This document shows positions 8,369-15,619 of a DNA stretch of 64,000 bases, in pieces. The notes under the pieces were generated by a model. The model was given only the letters and a program-made list of their open reading frames with translations, searched no databases and had not been told where the DNA came from. A program made the translations under genes and the position numbers. How positions within the stretch are numbered: position 1 is the stretch's first letter; each line of letters begins with the position of its first letter. The stretch comes from Nocardioides lacusdianchii (lineage in GTDB: Bacteria; Actinomycetota; Actinomycetes; Propionibacteriales; Nocardioidaceae): positions 62,001-126,000 of the forward strand of contig NZ_JADHZD010000008.1 of the NCBI RefSeq assembly GCF_020102855.1, given 5' to 3'.

Positions 8369-10063
8369 TCAGCCCTCGCCGGCCGCCCGCACCTTCGACG
8401 AGAGCGTCTCCGCGCTGTCCGGGGTGCCGCCGTGGGCGGCGATCCAGTCGTAGGCCTCCTGGCGCTCCGCGTGGCACATCAGGCCGACGACGTCGCCGGG
8501 CTCCGCGCGCTCGACGAGCGCGGCCAGGCACTCGACCTCGGTCCGGTAGGTGTCGATGTCGGTGACCCCGACCCGCGCGGCACCGGCACGCAGCAGGGCG
8601 TCGATCTCGTCCATCGTGCGTCCGCGGAGGTACCACTCCTTGTGGCCGATCGCGACCACGTCGCTGCCCTTGGCGCCGATCTCGCCGAGCGCATCGATCA
8701 GCTCGTCGGTGCGGTCGCCCACGGCGCCGAGGCCGAGCAGCAGGCGCGCACCGGGACGGCGTACGCCGCCCATGATCTCGAGCAGCGCCTCGAGGCCGGC
8801 CTCGTTGTGGGCGAGGTCCATCACGACGCTGACCTCCCCCGGCAGGGAGAAGAAGTTCATCCGGCCCGGGTTGTGCTCGGCGTCGGGCAGGAAGGACCGC
8901 AGCCCGGCGACCACGTCGGCGCGGTCGAGCCCGATCGCGAGGGCTGCGGAGGCTGCGGCGAGGGCGTTCTCGATGTTGAAGCGCGACAGCCCGGCCAGCG
9001 TCATCGGGACGTCCACGAGCTCGACGAGCGGGTCCGGGTCCGCGCCGGGCGTCAGGACGGTGATCCAGCCGTCGATCACCGTGGTCGCGCGACCGCCGCC
9101 GTGGCCGAGCACCTCGCGCACGGCGGGCGAGTCGGGGTCGCGGCTGAAGATCCACGGCTGGGCGCTGACCACGGCGCGCATCGCAAGCACGCGGGGGTCG
9201 TCGCCGTTGAGGACCGCCCAGCCGTCCTTGCGCGTGATCCGCGGGACCACGGACTTCACCTCGGCGAGCTGGTCGACGGTGTCGATGCCCTGGAGGCCGA
9301 GGTGGTCGGCGGTCACGTTGGTCACCACGGACACGTCGTTGCGGGTGACGCCGATGCCCTTGAGCAGGATGCCGCCGCGGGCGGTCTCGGTGACGGCGAG
9401 CTGGACGCCCTCGAGGCCGAGCGCGCGACTCGCACCGGAGGGGCCGGAGTAGTCGCCGGCCTCCACCAGCACGCCGTCGCGGTAGATGCCGTCGGTGTTG
9501 GACCACCCCGCGACGAGGCCGCTCGTGCGGGCGATGTGGGCGACCATCCGGCTGGTGGTCGTCTTGCCGTTGGTGCCGGTCACGGCCACGACCGGGATGG
9601 TCGGGGTGATCGTCGTCGGGCGGCTGCCCGGCTCCGCGGCTGCGACCTCCTCGGCAGCGGCGCTCACCGCTGCCTCGACGTCGGGGGTGGGCAGGGCGTC
9701 CAGCGCGTGCGCCACGGCCTCACCCAGCGCGCGCGCCCGGCCGCGGTGGCGCCACGGGAAGGCGACGACGAGGACGTCGGGGTCCGAGGTGGGGCGTACG
9801 CGCACCGCGAGGCGGCGGGTGCCGGCCTCGCTGGCGATGGCCCGCACCAATCGCTCGACCGCGCGCAGGGCGAAGCGCTGCCGGAAGCCCGAACCGGGCG
9901 CACCGGGGCGCGTGGTCCGCAGCCCGATGCGGCGCGCCAAGCGCAGCACTGCGTCGTCGCTGGCCTCGCTGATGGAGGACACGTCGAGCGTGAGCTTCAC
10001 CGCGGCCCGAGGGAAGTAGAGGTTGGGGCCTTCGAGGATGCGCAGCTCGAGGAGTGACGTCAC
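8369..10063 (-). CDS. CphA-like Mur ligase lacking the ATP-grasp domain
   Basis: A 564-residue protein with a domain order I have not seen named. Residues 1 to about 150 look like the CphA N-terminal domain: ILEGPNLYFPR aligns with CphA YRGANVWS, and DVLVVAFPWRHRGRA aligns with NIIYGYIDENVGLTA. A Mur-ligase core follows directly, with the P-loop GTNGKTTTSRM and Lys at about 167, DHLGLQGIDTVDQLAEVKS, FNIENALAAA and MDLAHNEAG. The roughly 260-residue ATP-grasp module of CphA is absent, and so is the HxxEH motif. It could add one residue per cycle or ligate another amine, but the substrate is unknown. The GTG at 10063 is supported by TAGCGT seven bases upstream. It converges on the cphB-cphA-cupin operon. 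Confidence 0.85.
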   Translation of the reverse strand: MTSLLELRILEGPNLYFPRAAVKLTLDVSSISEASDDAVLRLARRIGLRTTRPGAPGSGFRQRFALRAVERLVRAIASEAGTRRLAVRVRPTSDPDVLVVAFPWRHRGRARALGEAVAHALDALPTPDVEAAVSAAAEEVAAAEPGSRPTTITPTIPVVAVTGTNGKTTTSRMVAHIARTSGLVAGWSNTDGIYRDGVLVEAGDYSGPSGASRALGLEGVQLAVTETARGGILLKGIGVTRNDVSVVTNVTADHLGLQGIDTVDQLAEVKSVVPRITRKDGWAVLNGDDPRVLAMRAVVSAQPWIFSRDPDSPAVREVLGHGGGRATTVIDGWITVLTPGADPDPLVELVDVPMTLAGLSRFNIENALAAASAALAIGLDRADVVAGLRSFLPDAEHNPGRMNFFSLPGEVSVVMDLAHNEAGLEALLEIMGGVRRPGARLLLGLGAVGDRTDELIDALGEIGAKGSDVVAIGHKEWYLRGRTMDEIDALLRAGAARVGVTDIDTYRTEVECLAALVERAEPGDVVGLMCHAERQEAYDWIAAHGGTPDSAETLSSKVRAAGEG

Positions 10064-10224
10064 GCAGCGCACGCTATCCGAGCCCCGCCCGACGACCTGC
10101 GAGTACCCGATCTGGTGGATGTGCGGCCGGCGCGAGACGACGATGCTGGAGGACGCGTCGATCTGGGGGGCGGCGATGACACGGAGCACCTCGCTCCACG
10201 ACATCGACGAAAGGACAGGCGACC

Positions 10225-10698
10225 ATGAGGAAGTTCCTCGTCTCGGCGGCCACTGTGGTGGCCGCCCTCACCACGCTCTCCGTGACCCCCTCGGCCCAGG
10301 CGACCGAGATCGGCTACGAGGGTTGCACCCCCGGCTACTGGAAGAACCACACCGACAACTGGCAGGAGATGAAGTCCGAGCGCCTGTTCGGGGTCGTCTA
10401 CACGTCGGCTCCCACGAGCGTCTCAGGCCTCACCTTCCTCCAGGCGCTGCAGGCCAGGGGCGGGGCGGGGGCGGACGGGGCCGCGCAGATCCTCGCGCGT
10501 GCCTCCGCGGCGGCGTACCTCAATGCGGCACACGAGGGACTCGGGTACCCGTGGCGCCGCCTCACGACCGGCAAGGACGACAGACCGGCCCTCGTCGCCA
10601 CGGTGAACGCAGCGTTCGCGAGCGGAGACCGCGACACGATGCTGGCGCTCGCCGCGCGTCTCGACGCCGACAACAACCTCGGCTGCCCGCTCAGCTGA
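10225..10698 (+). CDS. secreted protein with GCTPGYWKNH motif, unknown function
   Basis: 157 residues with a Sec signal peptide: MRK, a hydrophobic stretch of about 18 residues, and likely cleavage after AQA near residue 26. The mature protein begins with EGCTPGYWKNHTDNW, a motif I know from many bacterial extracellular proteins of unknown role. Two cysteines, one near each end (GCTP and LGCPLS), could form a disulfide. The ATG follows AAAGGACAGG, an adequate ribosome-binding site. It is divergent from the CphA-like ligase, with about 160 bases of shared promoter region between them. No function can be assigned. Confidence 0.78.
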   Translation: MRKFLVSAATVVAALTTLSVTPSAQATEIGYEGCTPGYWKNHTDNWQEMKSERLFGVVYTSAPTSVSGLTFLQALQARGGAGADGAAQILARASAAAYLNAAHEGLGYPWRRLTTGKDDRPALVATVNAAFASGDRDTMLALAARLDADNNLGCPLS

Positions 10699-10712
10699 CC
10701 CACGGATCAAAG

Positions 10713-10742
10713 GTGGCACCGGTCCCGCACGGCCGGTGCCAT
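10713..10742. terminator. bidirectional terminator-like hairpin
   Basis: A perfect 9-bp stem, TGGCACCGG (10714-10722) and CCGGTGCCA (10733-10741), with a 10-base loop and a G-T pair extending the base. It lies between the convergent GYWKNH gene and fabI. No T-run follows on either strand, as is common in GC-rich actinobacteria. Confidence 0.7.
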
Positions 10743-10764
10743 CTCCGACGACGCGCGTCCGGCC

Positions 10765-11535
10765 CTACAGCCCCATCGCGTGGAAGCCGCCGTCGACGTG
10801 CACGATCTCGCCCGTGGTGGCCGGGAAGAAGTCGCTGAGCAGCGCGCACACGGCCTGTGCGGTTGGGGCGTGGTCGGTCTCGTCCCAGCCGAGCGGGGCG
10901 CGGTCCTTCCACGCCGACTCCAGGTCCTCGAAGCCCGGGATCGCCTTGGCGGCGAGGGTCTTGAGGGGTCCGGCGGAGACGAGGTTGCAGCGGATGCCGT
11001 CGGGACCGAGGTCACGGGCGACGTAGCGGGAGGTGTTCTCCAGCGCGGCCTTCGCCACGCCCATCCAGTCGTACGCCGGCCACGCGGTGGTGGCGTCGAA
11101 GGTGAGGCCCACGATCGAGCCGCCGCGCGACATGAGCGGGCGCGTGGCGACCGCGAGCGACTTCAGCGAGTAGGCGGAGACCTGGACGGCCTGCGCCACG
11201 TCCTCCCACGGGCCGTCCATGAACTTGCCGCCCAGGAGGGTCTCGGGGTTGCCGTAGGCGATCGAGTGGACGACACCGTCGAGCCCGTCGACGTGCTCGC
11301 GGACCTGGTCGGCGAGGCCGGCGAGGTGGTCCTCGTCGGTGACGTCGAGCTCCAGCACGGGCGGCGTCTGCGGCAGCCGCTTGGCGATGCGCCGAGTGAT
11401 GCCGAGGGCACGGCCGAAGTTGGAGATCAGCACCGTGGCGCCCTGCTCCTGCGCGATCTTCGCGGTCGCGAAGCCGATCGAGCTGTCCATCGTCACGCCG
11501 GCGACGAGGATGCGCTTGCCGTCGAGGATTCCCAT
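10765..11535 (-). CDS. fabI: enoyl-[acyl-carrier-protein] reductase (NADH), InhA/FabI type
   Basis: Reduces trans-2-enoyl-ACP in fatty acid elongation. The 256 residues show the SDR-type FabI pattern. The nucleotide-binding N-terminus is GKRILVAGVTMDSSIGFA, with the HSIAYG strand near residue 95. The catalytic region is TFDATTAWPAYDWMGVAKAALE, with Tyr and Lys spaced as in InhA (Y-x6-K). The C-terminus has GEIVHVDGGFHAMG. It sits 44 bases downstream of fabG, matching the mabA-inhA pair of mycobacteria. The ATG is followed by GGAATC and preceded by AAAGGCAC, a modest ribosome site. It is the expected target class of isoniazid/triclosan-like inhibitors. Confidence 0.93.
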   Translation of the reverse strand: MGILDGKRILVAGVTMDSSIGFATAKIAQEQGATVLISNFGRALGITRRIAKRLPQTPPVLELDVTDEDHLAGLADQVREHVDGLDGVVHSIAYGNPETLLGGKFMDGPWEDVAQAVQVSAYSLKSLAVATRPLMSRGGSIVGLTFDATTAWPAYDWMGVAKAALENTSRYVARDLGPDGIRCNLVSAGPLKTLAAKAIPGFEDLESAWKDRAPLGWDETDHAPTAQAVCALLSDFFPATTGEIVHVDGGFHAMGL

Positions 11536-11579
11536 GTGCGTGTGCCTTTCGTGTGGCGTCGAGGAGCGGGGTGGGTGCG

Positions 11580-12308
11580 TCAGTGGCCCATGCCGAGGCC
11601 GCCGTCGACCGGGATCACGGCCCCGGTGACGTAGGCGGCGCCGTCGGAGGCGAGCCAGGTGACAGCGGAGGCGACCTCTGCCGGAGAGGCGTAGCGGCCC
11701 AGCGGCACCTGCGTCTTGATGAGGGCCTTCTGGTCGTCTGTGAGCACGTCGGTCATGTCGGTCTCGACGAAGCCGGGCGAGACGACGTTGGTGGTGATCG
11801 AGCGACTGCCCAGCTCCCGGGCCAGCGAGCGCGCCAGGCCGACGAGGCCGGACTTGGACGCGGCGTAGTTGACCTGACCGGCCGAGCCGAGCATGCCGAC
11901 CACGGACGAGATGAGGATGATCCGGCCGCGGCGCAGGCGCAGCATCCCCTTGGCCGCACGCTTGGCGAGCCGGAAGGTGCCGGTGAGGTTGGTGTCGATG
12001 ACCGACGACCAGTCGTCCTCGCTCATCCGGAGGAGCAGGGTGTCCTTGGTGATGCCCGCGTTGGCGACCAGCACCTCGACCGGCCCGTGGGCCTCCTCGA
12101 CCTGCTTGAACGCAGCCTCGACCGCGTCAGGGTCGGTGATGTCGCACCGCACGTCCAGCGCACCCTCGGGGGCGCCTCCGTTGCGGGTCGTCACCGCGAC
12201 CTTGTCGCCCTGGGCGATGAAGGCCTCGGCGATGGCGCGACCGATGCCGCGGTTGCCGCCGGCGACCAGGACGGAACGGGGGGCGCTGGGTGCGGGAATC
12301 TCGCTCAC
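11580..12308 (-). CDS. fabG: 3-oxoacyl-[acyl-carrier-protein] reductase FabG/MabA type
   Basis: NADPH-dependent beta-ketoacyl-ACP reductase of fatty acid synthesis. It has 242 residues, an SDR fold with the cofactor loop GGNRGIGRA, the NAG motif in VANAGITKD, and the catalytic residues Ser (ILISSVVG), Tyr and Lys (YAASK). The GTG at 12308 is preferred over a longer in-frame start because TAGCGT lies exactly seven bases upstream (12316-12321, minus strand), giving a leaderless message. It is the first gene of the fabG-fabI operon. In mycobacteria the equivalent gene is called mabA. Confidence 0.92.
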   Translation of the reverse strand: MSEIPAPSAPRSVLVAGGNRGIGRAIAEAFIAQGDKVAVTTRNGGAPEGALDVRCDITDPDAVEAAFKQVEEAHGPVEVLVANAGITKDTLLLRMSEDDWSSVIDTNLTGTFRLAKRAAKGMLRLRRGRIILISSVVGMLGSAGQVNYAASKSGLVGLARSLARELGSRSITTNVVSPGFVETDMTDVLTDDQKALIKTQVPLGRYASPAEVASAVTWLASDGAAYVTGAVIPVDGGLGMGH

Positions 12309-12359
12309 TCCGACGACGCTAGTGATTACCGGGGGGTAGGCCGAAACCACCGGTGGCGA

Positions 12360-12572
12360 CTACTCGTCCTCGAGGCGGAAGCCGACCTTCATCCCGACCT
12401 GGAAGTGCTCCACGGACCCGTCCTTGGCCTGGCCACGGATCTGGGTCACCTCGAACCAGTCGATGTGGCGCAGGGTCTGGCCGGCACGGTCGATGCCGTT
12501 GCGGATCGCCTGGTCGATGCCGTCCGGCGAGGTGCCGACGATCTCGGTGACGCGGTAGGTGCGGTTGGACAT
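12360..12572 (-). CDS. dodecin family flavin-binding protein
   Basis: A 70-residue dodecin. Dodecins form hollow dodecamers that store or buffer FMN, riboflavin or CoA. The family pattern is complete: TYRVTEIVGTSPDGIDQAI at the start, IDWFEVTQIRG in the middle and HFQVGMKVGFRLED at the end. Length is typical. The ATG at 12572 has a strong GGAGGA site six bases upstream. It is divergent from the DUF3099 gene. Confidence 0.93.
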   Translation of the reverse strand: MSNRTYRVTEIVGTSPDGIDQAIRNGIDRAGQTLRHIDWFEVTQIRGQAKDGSVEHFQVGMKVGFRLEDE

Positions 12573-12662
12573 GGTTCCTCCTGTACGCCGGGCCGCCGGG
12601 CGCCGCTGTGGGGTGCGACACGGCCCGTGGATTGTGGAGCCTAGCGACGTACAGTGGAACGC

Positions 12663-12953
12663 ATGGCCGAGCCCGACGTCGTACGCATCACGACGGCACG
12701 CAGCAGCGCCGCGGACGACATGAAGCTGCGCAAGCGACGCTACGCGTGGTCGATGTCGATCAGGCTGGTCTGCTTCCTCGCCGCGGTGATCGTCGGATCC
12801 GGCGTGTTCATGTGGCTCCTCATCGCCGGCGCGGTCTTCCTCCCGCTCTTCGCCGTGGTGATCGCCAACGCTGTCGACCAGCGAGACGACGGATTCACCC
12901 TGCCGTCGGGCCCGTCGGCCCCTGAACTGACGGCCGGCGAGCGTCCGGACTGA
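12663..12953 (+). CDS. DUF3099 family small membrane protein
   Basis: 96 residues with an N-terminal basic segment (KLRKRRYAWSMSIR) followed by two closely spaced hydrophobic helices (about 34-55 and 57-75). The tail is acidic and Pro-rich. The pattern ITTARSSAADDM...RRYAWSMSIRLVCFL matches DUF3099, a conserved actinobacterial membrane protein of unknown function. The ATG at 12663 is chosen over an in-frame GTG nine bases earlier because TACAGT (12650-12655) is seven bases upstream, giving a leaderless start. The 6C-like small RNA follows it. Confidence 0.85.
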   Translation: MAEPDVVRITTARSSAADDMKLRKRRYAWSMSIRLVCFLAAVIVGSGVFMWLLIAGAVFLPLFAVVIANAVDQRDDGFTLPSGPSAPELTAGERPD

Positions 12954-12987
12954 GGAAAAAAAGTCCGGCGACTTCTGCTCAGAAGGT

Positions 12988-13016
12988 TTGGTTTTCACCG
13001 ACCCCGGTGGCATGAT
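12988..13016 (+). promoter_or_regulatory. sigma-70-type promoter of the 6C-like small RNA
   Basis: TTGGTT (12988-12993), a 17-base spacer and CATGAT (13011-13016) form a plausible housekeeping promoter. The expected transcription start is near 13022, immediately before the first hairpin of the RNA. The match to TTGACA/TATAAT is moderate, but spacing is ideal and the following RNA structure agrees with it. Confidence 0.6.
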
Positions 13017-13021
13017 CTTCC

Positions 13022-13103
13022 ACGCGAGCGCAGCATCCCCCGTCTGTGTTCGCTTCCGAGGTGCCGGACAGCTTCCCCCCGTGGCTGTCCGGCACCTCTA
13101 CAT
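13022..13103 (+). ncRNA. 6C small RNA
   Basis: Two consecutive hairpins with C-rich loops, the hallmark of the actinobacterial 6C RNA. Hairpin 1 pairs 13024-13033 with 13044-13053 (10 pairs including two G-U) around a loop containing CCCCC. Hairpin 2 pairs 13058-13072 with 13084-13098 (15 perfect pairs) around a loop containing CCCCCC, and also serves as terminator, followed by TACATTTG. A promoter-like pair ends six bases before the inferred start. Orientation is set by the C-runs and the promoter. 6C RNAs have been reported to base-pair with G-rich ribosome-binding regions; targets here are unknown. The assignment is from structure and remembered motif, not from a covariance search. Confidence 0.78.
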
Positions 13104-13133
13104 TTGTCCCCTCCCACGCCCCGAGAGGTCTCC

Positions 13134-13337
13134 ATGGATCCCGATCGCCCCATCTGCTCGGCGAAGGGGTGCCAGGCCGACGCCGTGTGGGACCTGCAGT
13201 GGAACAACCCGAAGATCCACACGCCCGAGCGACGCAAGTCGTGGCTGGCGTGCGATGACCACCGCCAGTCGCTCGCGGACTTCCTCGGCGCGCGCGGCTT
13301 CCTGAAGGACGTCGTCGCGCACGAGCACGACGCCTGA
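13134..13337 (+). CDS. small conserved actinobacterial protein, possible zinc-binding
   Basis: A 67-residue protein with the pattern C-x4-C near the N-terminus (PICSAKGCQ) and ACDDH later, which could bind one zinc. It contains WNNPKIHTPERRK and DFLGARGF, sequences I recall from short actinobacterial proteins of unknown function, sometimes misnamed acetone carboxylase. The ATG follows GAGAGGTCTCC, a good ribosome-binding site. It begins 31 bases after the 6C RNA terminator and converges with the glycerophosphotransferase gene. Confidence 0.75.
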   Translation: MDPDRPICSAKGCQADAVWDLQWNNPKIHTPERRKSWLACDDHRQSLADFLGARGFLKDVVAHEHDA

Positions 13338-13368
13338 CGCACCCGTTTCCTGCGGGAGCCCCGTCGGC

Positions 13369-14508
13369 TCAGGCGGTGATGGCCGTGCCGGAGGTGGCGT
13401 CGGCGACCAGCCGATCGCGCAGTGCCACGACCTCGGCCACGGCGGCTAGGAAGCGCGTGGTGCTGTCGCCGACGTGGAGGTCGTCGAAGTAGTGGTGGCG
13501 CATCGCCACGCGGTCGAGGTGGCGCGTGTCGTGGTCGAGCCGCTCGGCCAGCAGCGCGCTGAGGTCGTCCACGTTGGAGTGGTCGAGGACGTCGGCGCAG
13601 TGGCTGACCGGGACCTCCTGCCGCAGCGACTCGGTGTCGCCGTGGCGGTCGGTGAGGAGGATCGGCTTGTCGGTGTGGAGGTAGAGCCAGTCGAGGCCCA
13701 CCGAGGAGACGTCGGTGACGATGGCGTCGCAGCCGGGCATCACCGCCAGGATGTCCCCGTTGAGGACCTGCGTGTGGCCCGCAGCGGGCTCGTCCTCCGC
13801 GGCCTCACCGACGAGGTCCATGATGCGCTGGTGCGCAGCGGCGATCGCCGGGGCGCGGCTCGTCGTCACCTTCGGGTGCGGCTTGTAGACCAGCCGTACG
13901 TCCGGCACGGCGAGGATCCCCCGCACGATCGACTCGCCGAAGAGGTCCACCGAGGTGTAGTCGTTGTAGTCGGCGTCGCCCTCCCACGTCGGGGCGTACA
14001 TGACCGTGCGTCGCGGGCTCGGCGCCAGGAGCGGCGTACGCGGCAGGTCGAGCTGCGGGCGACCGATCCGCACGAGTCGTCCGGCGTCGAAGTCGAGGAG
14101 GCCGGTGAGGTAGCGCTCGACCGCGGCGCCACCCGCGACGAACACCCGGTCGTAGGCCTTGGCGTTGTTGCTCGCCATGGACTGCTTGTCGCTCTCGCCG
14201 TGGTTGATGTGGACGTGCAGGCGGCGGCTGTCGAGGAGCGACTCGAAGTTGAGGACCGAGTTGTTGCAGTAGAGCACGACCTTGGCGTCGAGCTCGGCGT
14301 AAAGCTCGGTCAGCTCGGGGAAGGTCGGGGCGGTGAAGACCTGCAGGTCGGTGCGGGCCGCCACCAGCGCGGCGGAGTCAGGGTCGCGCAGCACCAGACC
14401 CACGCGGTGGGACCCGTCGAGGATCTCGAGGACCTCCAGCCACTGCACGAGCTGGTAGGTCCTGGTGGGGTCGCCCGCGAAGTAGGCGATCACGTGCACG
14501 TCGTTCAC
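13369..14508 (-). CDS. CDP-glycerol glycerophosphotransferase-like protein (TagB/TagF family)
   Basis: A 379-residue GT-B type transferase resembling teichoic-acid polymerases that move glycerol phosphate from CDP-glycerol. Family landmarks are visible: a His-containing HINHGESDK in the N-terminal half, YAPTWEGD, VYKPHPKV, and TDVSSVGLDWLY, where the acidic/Ser cluster lines the CDP pocket. No membrane segment is present. The GTG start has a near-consensus TAGAAT -10 box (14515-14520) six bases upstream, so the mRNA is probably leaderless. A role in wall teichoic acid or a related glycopolymer is likely; the exact substrate is not deducible. Confidence 0.82.
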   Translation of the reverse strand: MNDVHVIAYFAGDPTRTYQLVQWLEVLEILDGSHRVGLVLRDPDSAALVAARTDLQVFTAPTFPELTELYAELDAKVVLYCNNSVLNFESLLDSRRLHVHINHGESDKQSMASNNAKAYDRVFVAGGAAVERYLTGLLDFDAGRLVRIGRPQLDLPRTPLLAPSPRRTVMYAPTWEGDADYNDYTSVDLFGESIVRGILAVPDVRLVYKPHPKVTTSRAPAIAAAHQRIMDLVGEAAEDEPAAGHTQVLNGDILAVMPGCDAIVTDVSSVGLDWLYLHTDKPILLTDRHGDTESLRQEVPVSHCADVLDHSNVDDLSALLAERLDHDTRHLDRVAMRHHYFDDLHVGDSTTRFLAAVAEVVALRDRLVADATSGTAITA

Positions 14509-14568
14509 GAGCAGATTCTAGTCGCCCGGAGGGCAACGGCACCCACCCGCAGGTGGATGTGGATGGTC

Positions 14569-15558
14569 TCAGCCGCCGATGGCGGACATCGGCCGGTCGG
14601 GCTGCAGGAAGGTCACGTCGTCGATGCCGTGGCCGGCGCGCTTGCCGAGCATCGCGATCACCCAGCGCTCGGCGATCTCCTGGTCCGTGGCGTCCGAGCG
14701 CAGAGCGGTGCGGAGGTCGGACTCCTCGCGAGCGAAGAGGCAGTTGCGCACCTGGCCGTCCGCGGTGAGGCGTACGCGGTCGCAGTCGCCGCAGAAGGGT
14801 CGCGTCACCGAGGCGATGATGCCGACGGTGGCCGGCCCCCCGTCGACGTCGAACAGCTCGGCCGGGGCGCTGCCGCGCGGCTCGCCGTGCGGCGTCAGGG
14901 TGAACTCGTCGGTGAGCTGGGCGTAGATCTCGTCGGCGGTGACCATCGCCGCACGGCTCCAGTCGTGCTGGGCGTCGAGCGGCATCTGCTCGATGAACCG
15001 CAGCTCGTAGCCGTGCTCGATGCTCCAGCGCAGCAGCTCGGCGGCCTGGTCGTCGTTGGTGCCGCGCAGCAGGACGGCGTTGAGCTTGATCGGGCCGAGG
15101 CCGGCAGCCTTGGCCGCCTCGAGGCCCGCGACCACGTCCTGGAGCCGGTCGCGGCGGGTGATCGTCGCAAAGGTCTCAGCGCGGACCGTGTCGATGCTGG
15201 CGTTGATCCGGTCGAGGCCGGCGTCGGCGAGGGCCTGCGCGGTGCGGTTGAGGCCGAGGGCGTTGGTGGTGAGCGAGGTCTCGACGCCGAGGGCGTGCGT
15301 GCGGGAGACGATGTCGACCAGGCCGCGTCGCAGCAGCGGCTCGCCGCCGGTGAAGCGCACCTCGCGGATCCCGAGGCGCTCGACCCCGATCGTGATCAGG
15401 CGCACCACCTCGTCGTCGGTGAGCGTCTGGTCCGTGGGCAGCCAGTCGAGGCCCTCGGCCGGCATGCAGTAGTTGCACCGCAGGTTGCACCGGTCGGTCA
15501 GGGACACGCGCAGGTCCGTGGCCACGCGGCCGAATCGGTCTGCCAGAGGTGTCGTCAC
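14569..15558 (-). CDS. moaA: GTP 3',8-cyclase MoaA (molybdenum cofactor biosynthesis)
   Basis: Radical SAM enzyme for the first step of molybdopterin synthesis, converting GTP to 3',8-cyclo-GTP. The radical SAM cluster motif is C24-x3-C28-x2-C31, and GGEP binds SAM. The C-terminal auxiliary cluster is formed by FCGDCDRVRL and RNCLF. The chain ends in Gly-Gly (SAIGG), as MoaA requires. A GTG three codons earlier (15567) is in frame, but TAGGGT (15568-15573) abuts it and lies exactly seven bases from 15558, so the leaderless start at 15558 is preferred (329 residues). It is divergent from SURF1. No other moa genes are in the window. Confidence 0.93.
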   Translation of the reverse strand: MTTPLADRFGRVATDLRVSLTDRCNLRCNYCMPAEGLDWLPTDQTLTDDEVVRLITIGVERLGIREVRFTGGEPLLRRGLVDIVSRTHALGVETSLTTNALGLNRTAQALADAGLDRINASIDTVRAETFATITRRDRLQDVVAGLEAAKAAGLGPIKLNAVLLRGTNDDQAAELLRWSIEHGYELRFIEQMPLDAQHDWSRAAMVTADEIYAQLTDEFTLTPHGEPRGSAPAELFDVDGGPATVGIIASVTRPFCGDCDRVRLTADGQVRNCLFAREESDLRTALRSDATDQEIAERWVIAMLGKRAGHGIDDVTFLQPDRPMSAIGG

Positions 15559-15619
15559 ACCCACCACCCTAGCGAGGCACCCCCCACGCGCTCAGGACGC
15601 GCCGGATAACCTCGTCCTC

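Noticed and set aside
13058..13098. The strong hairpin read only as a terminator of the DUF3099 gene, or as an attenuator of the next gene
   Set aside because: A second C-loop hairpin and a promoter directly upstream fit the 6C small RNA better; the next gene has its own ribosome site.
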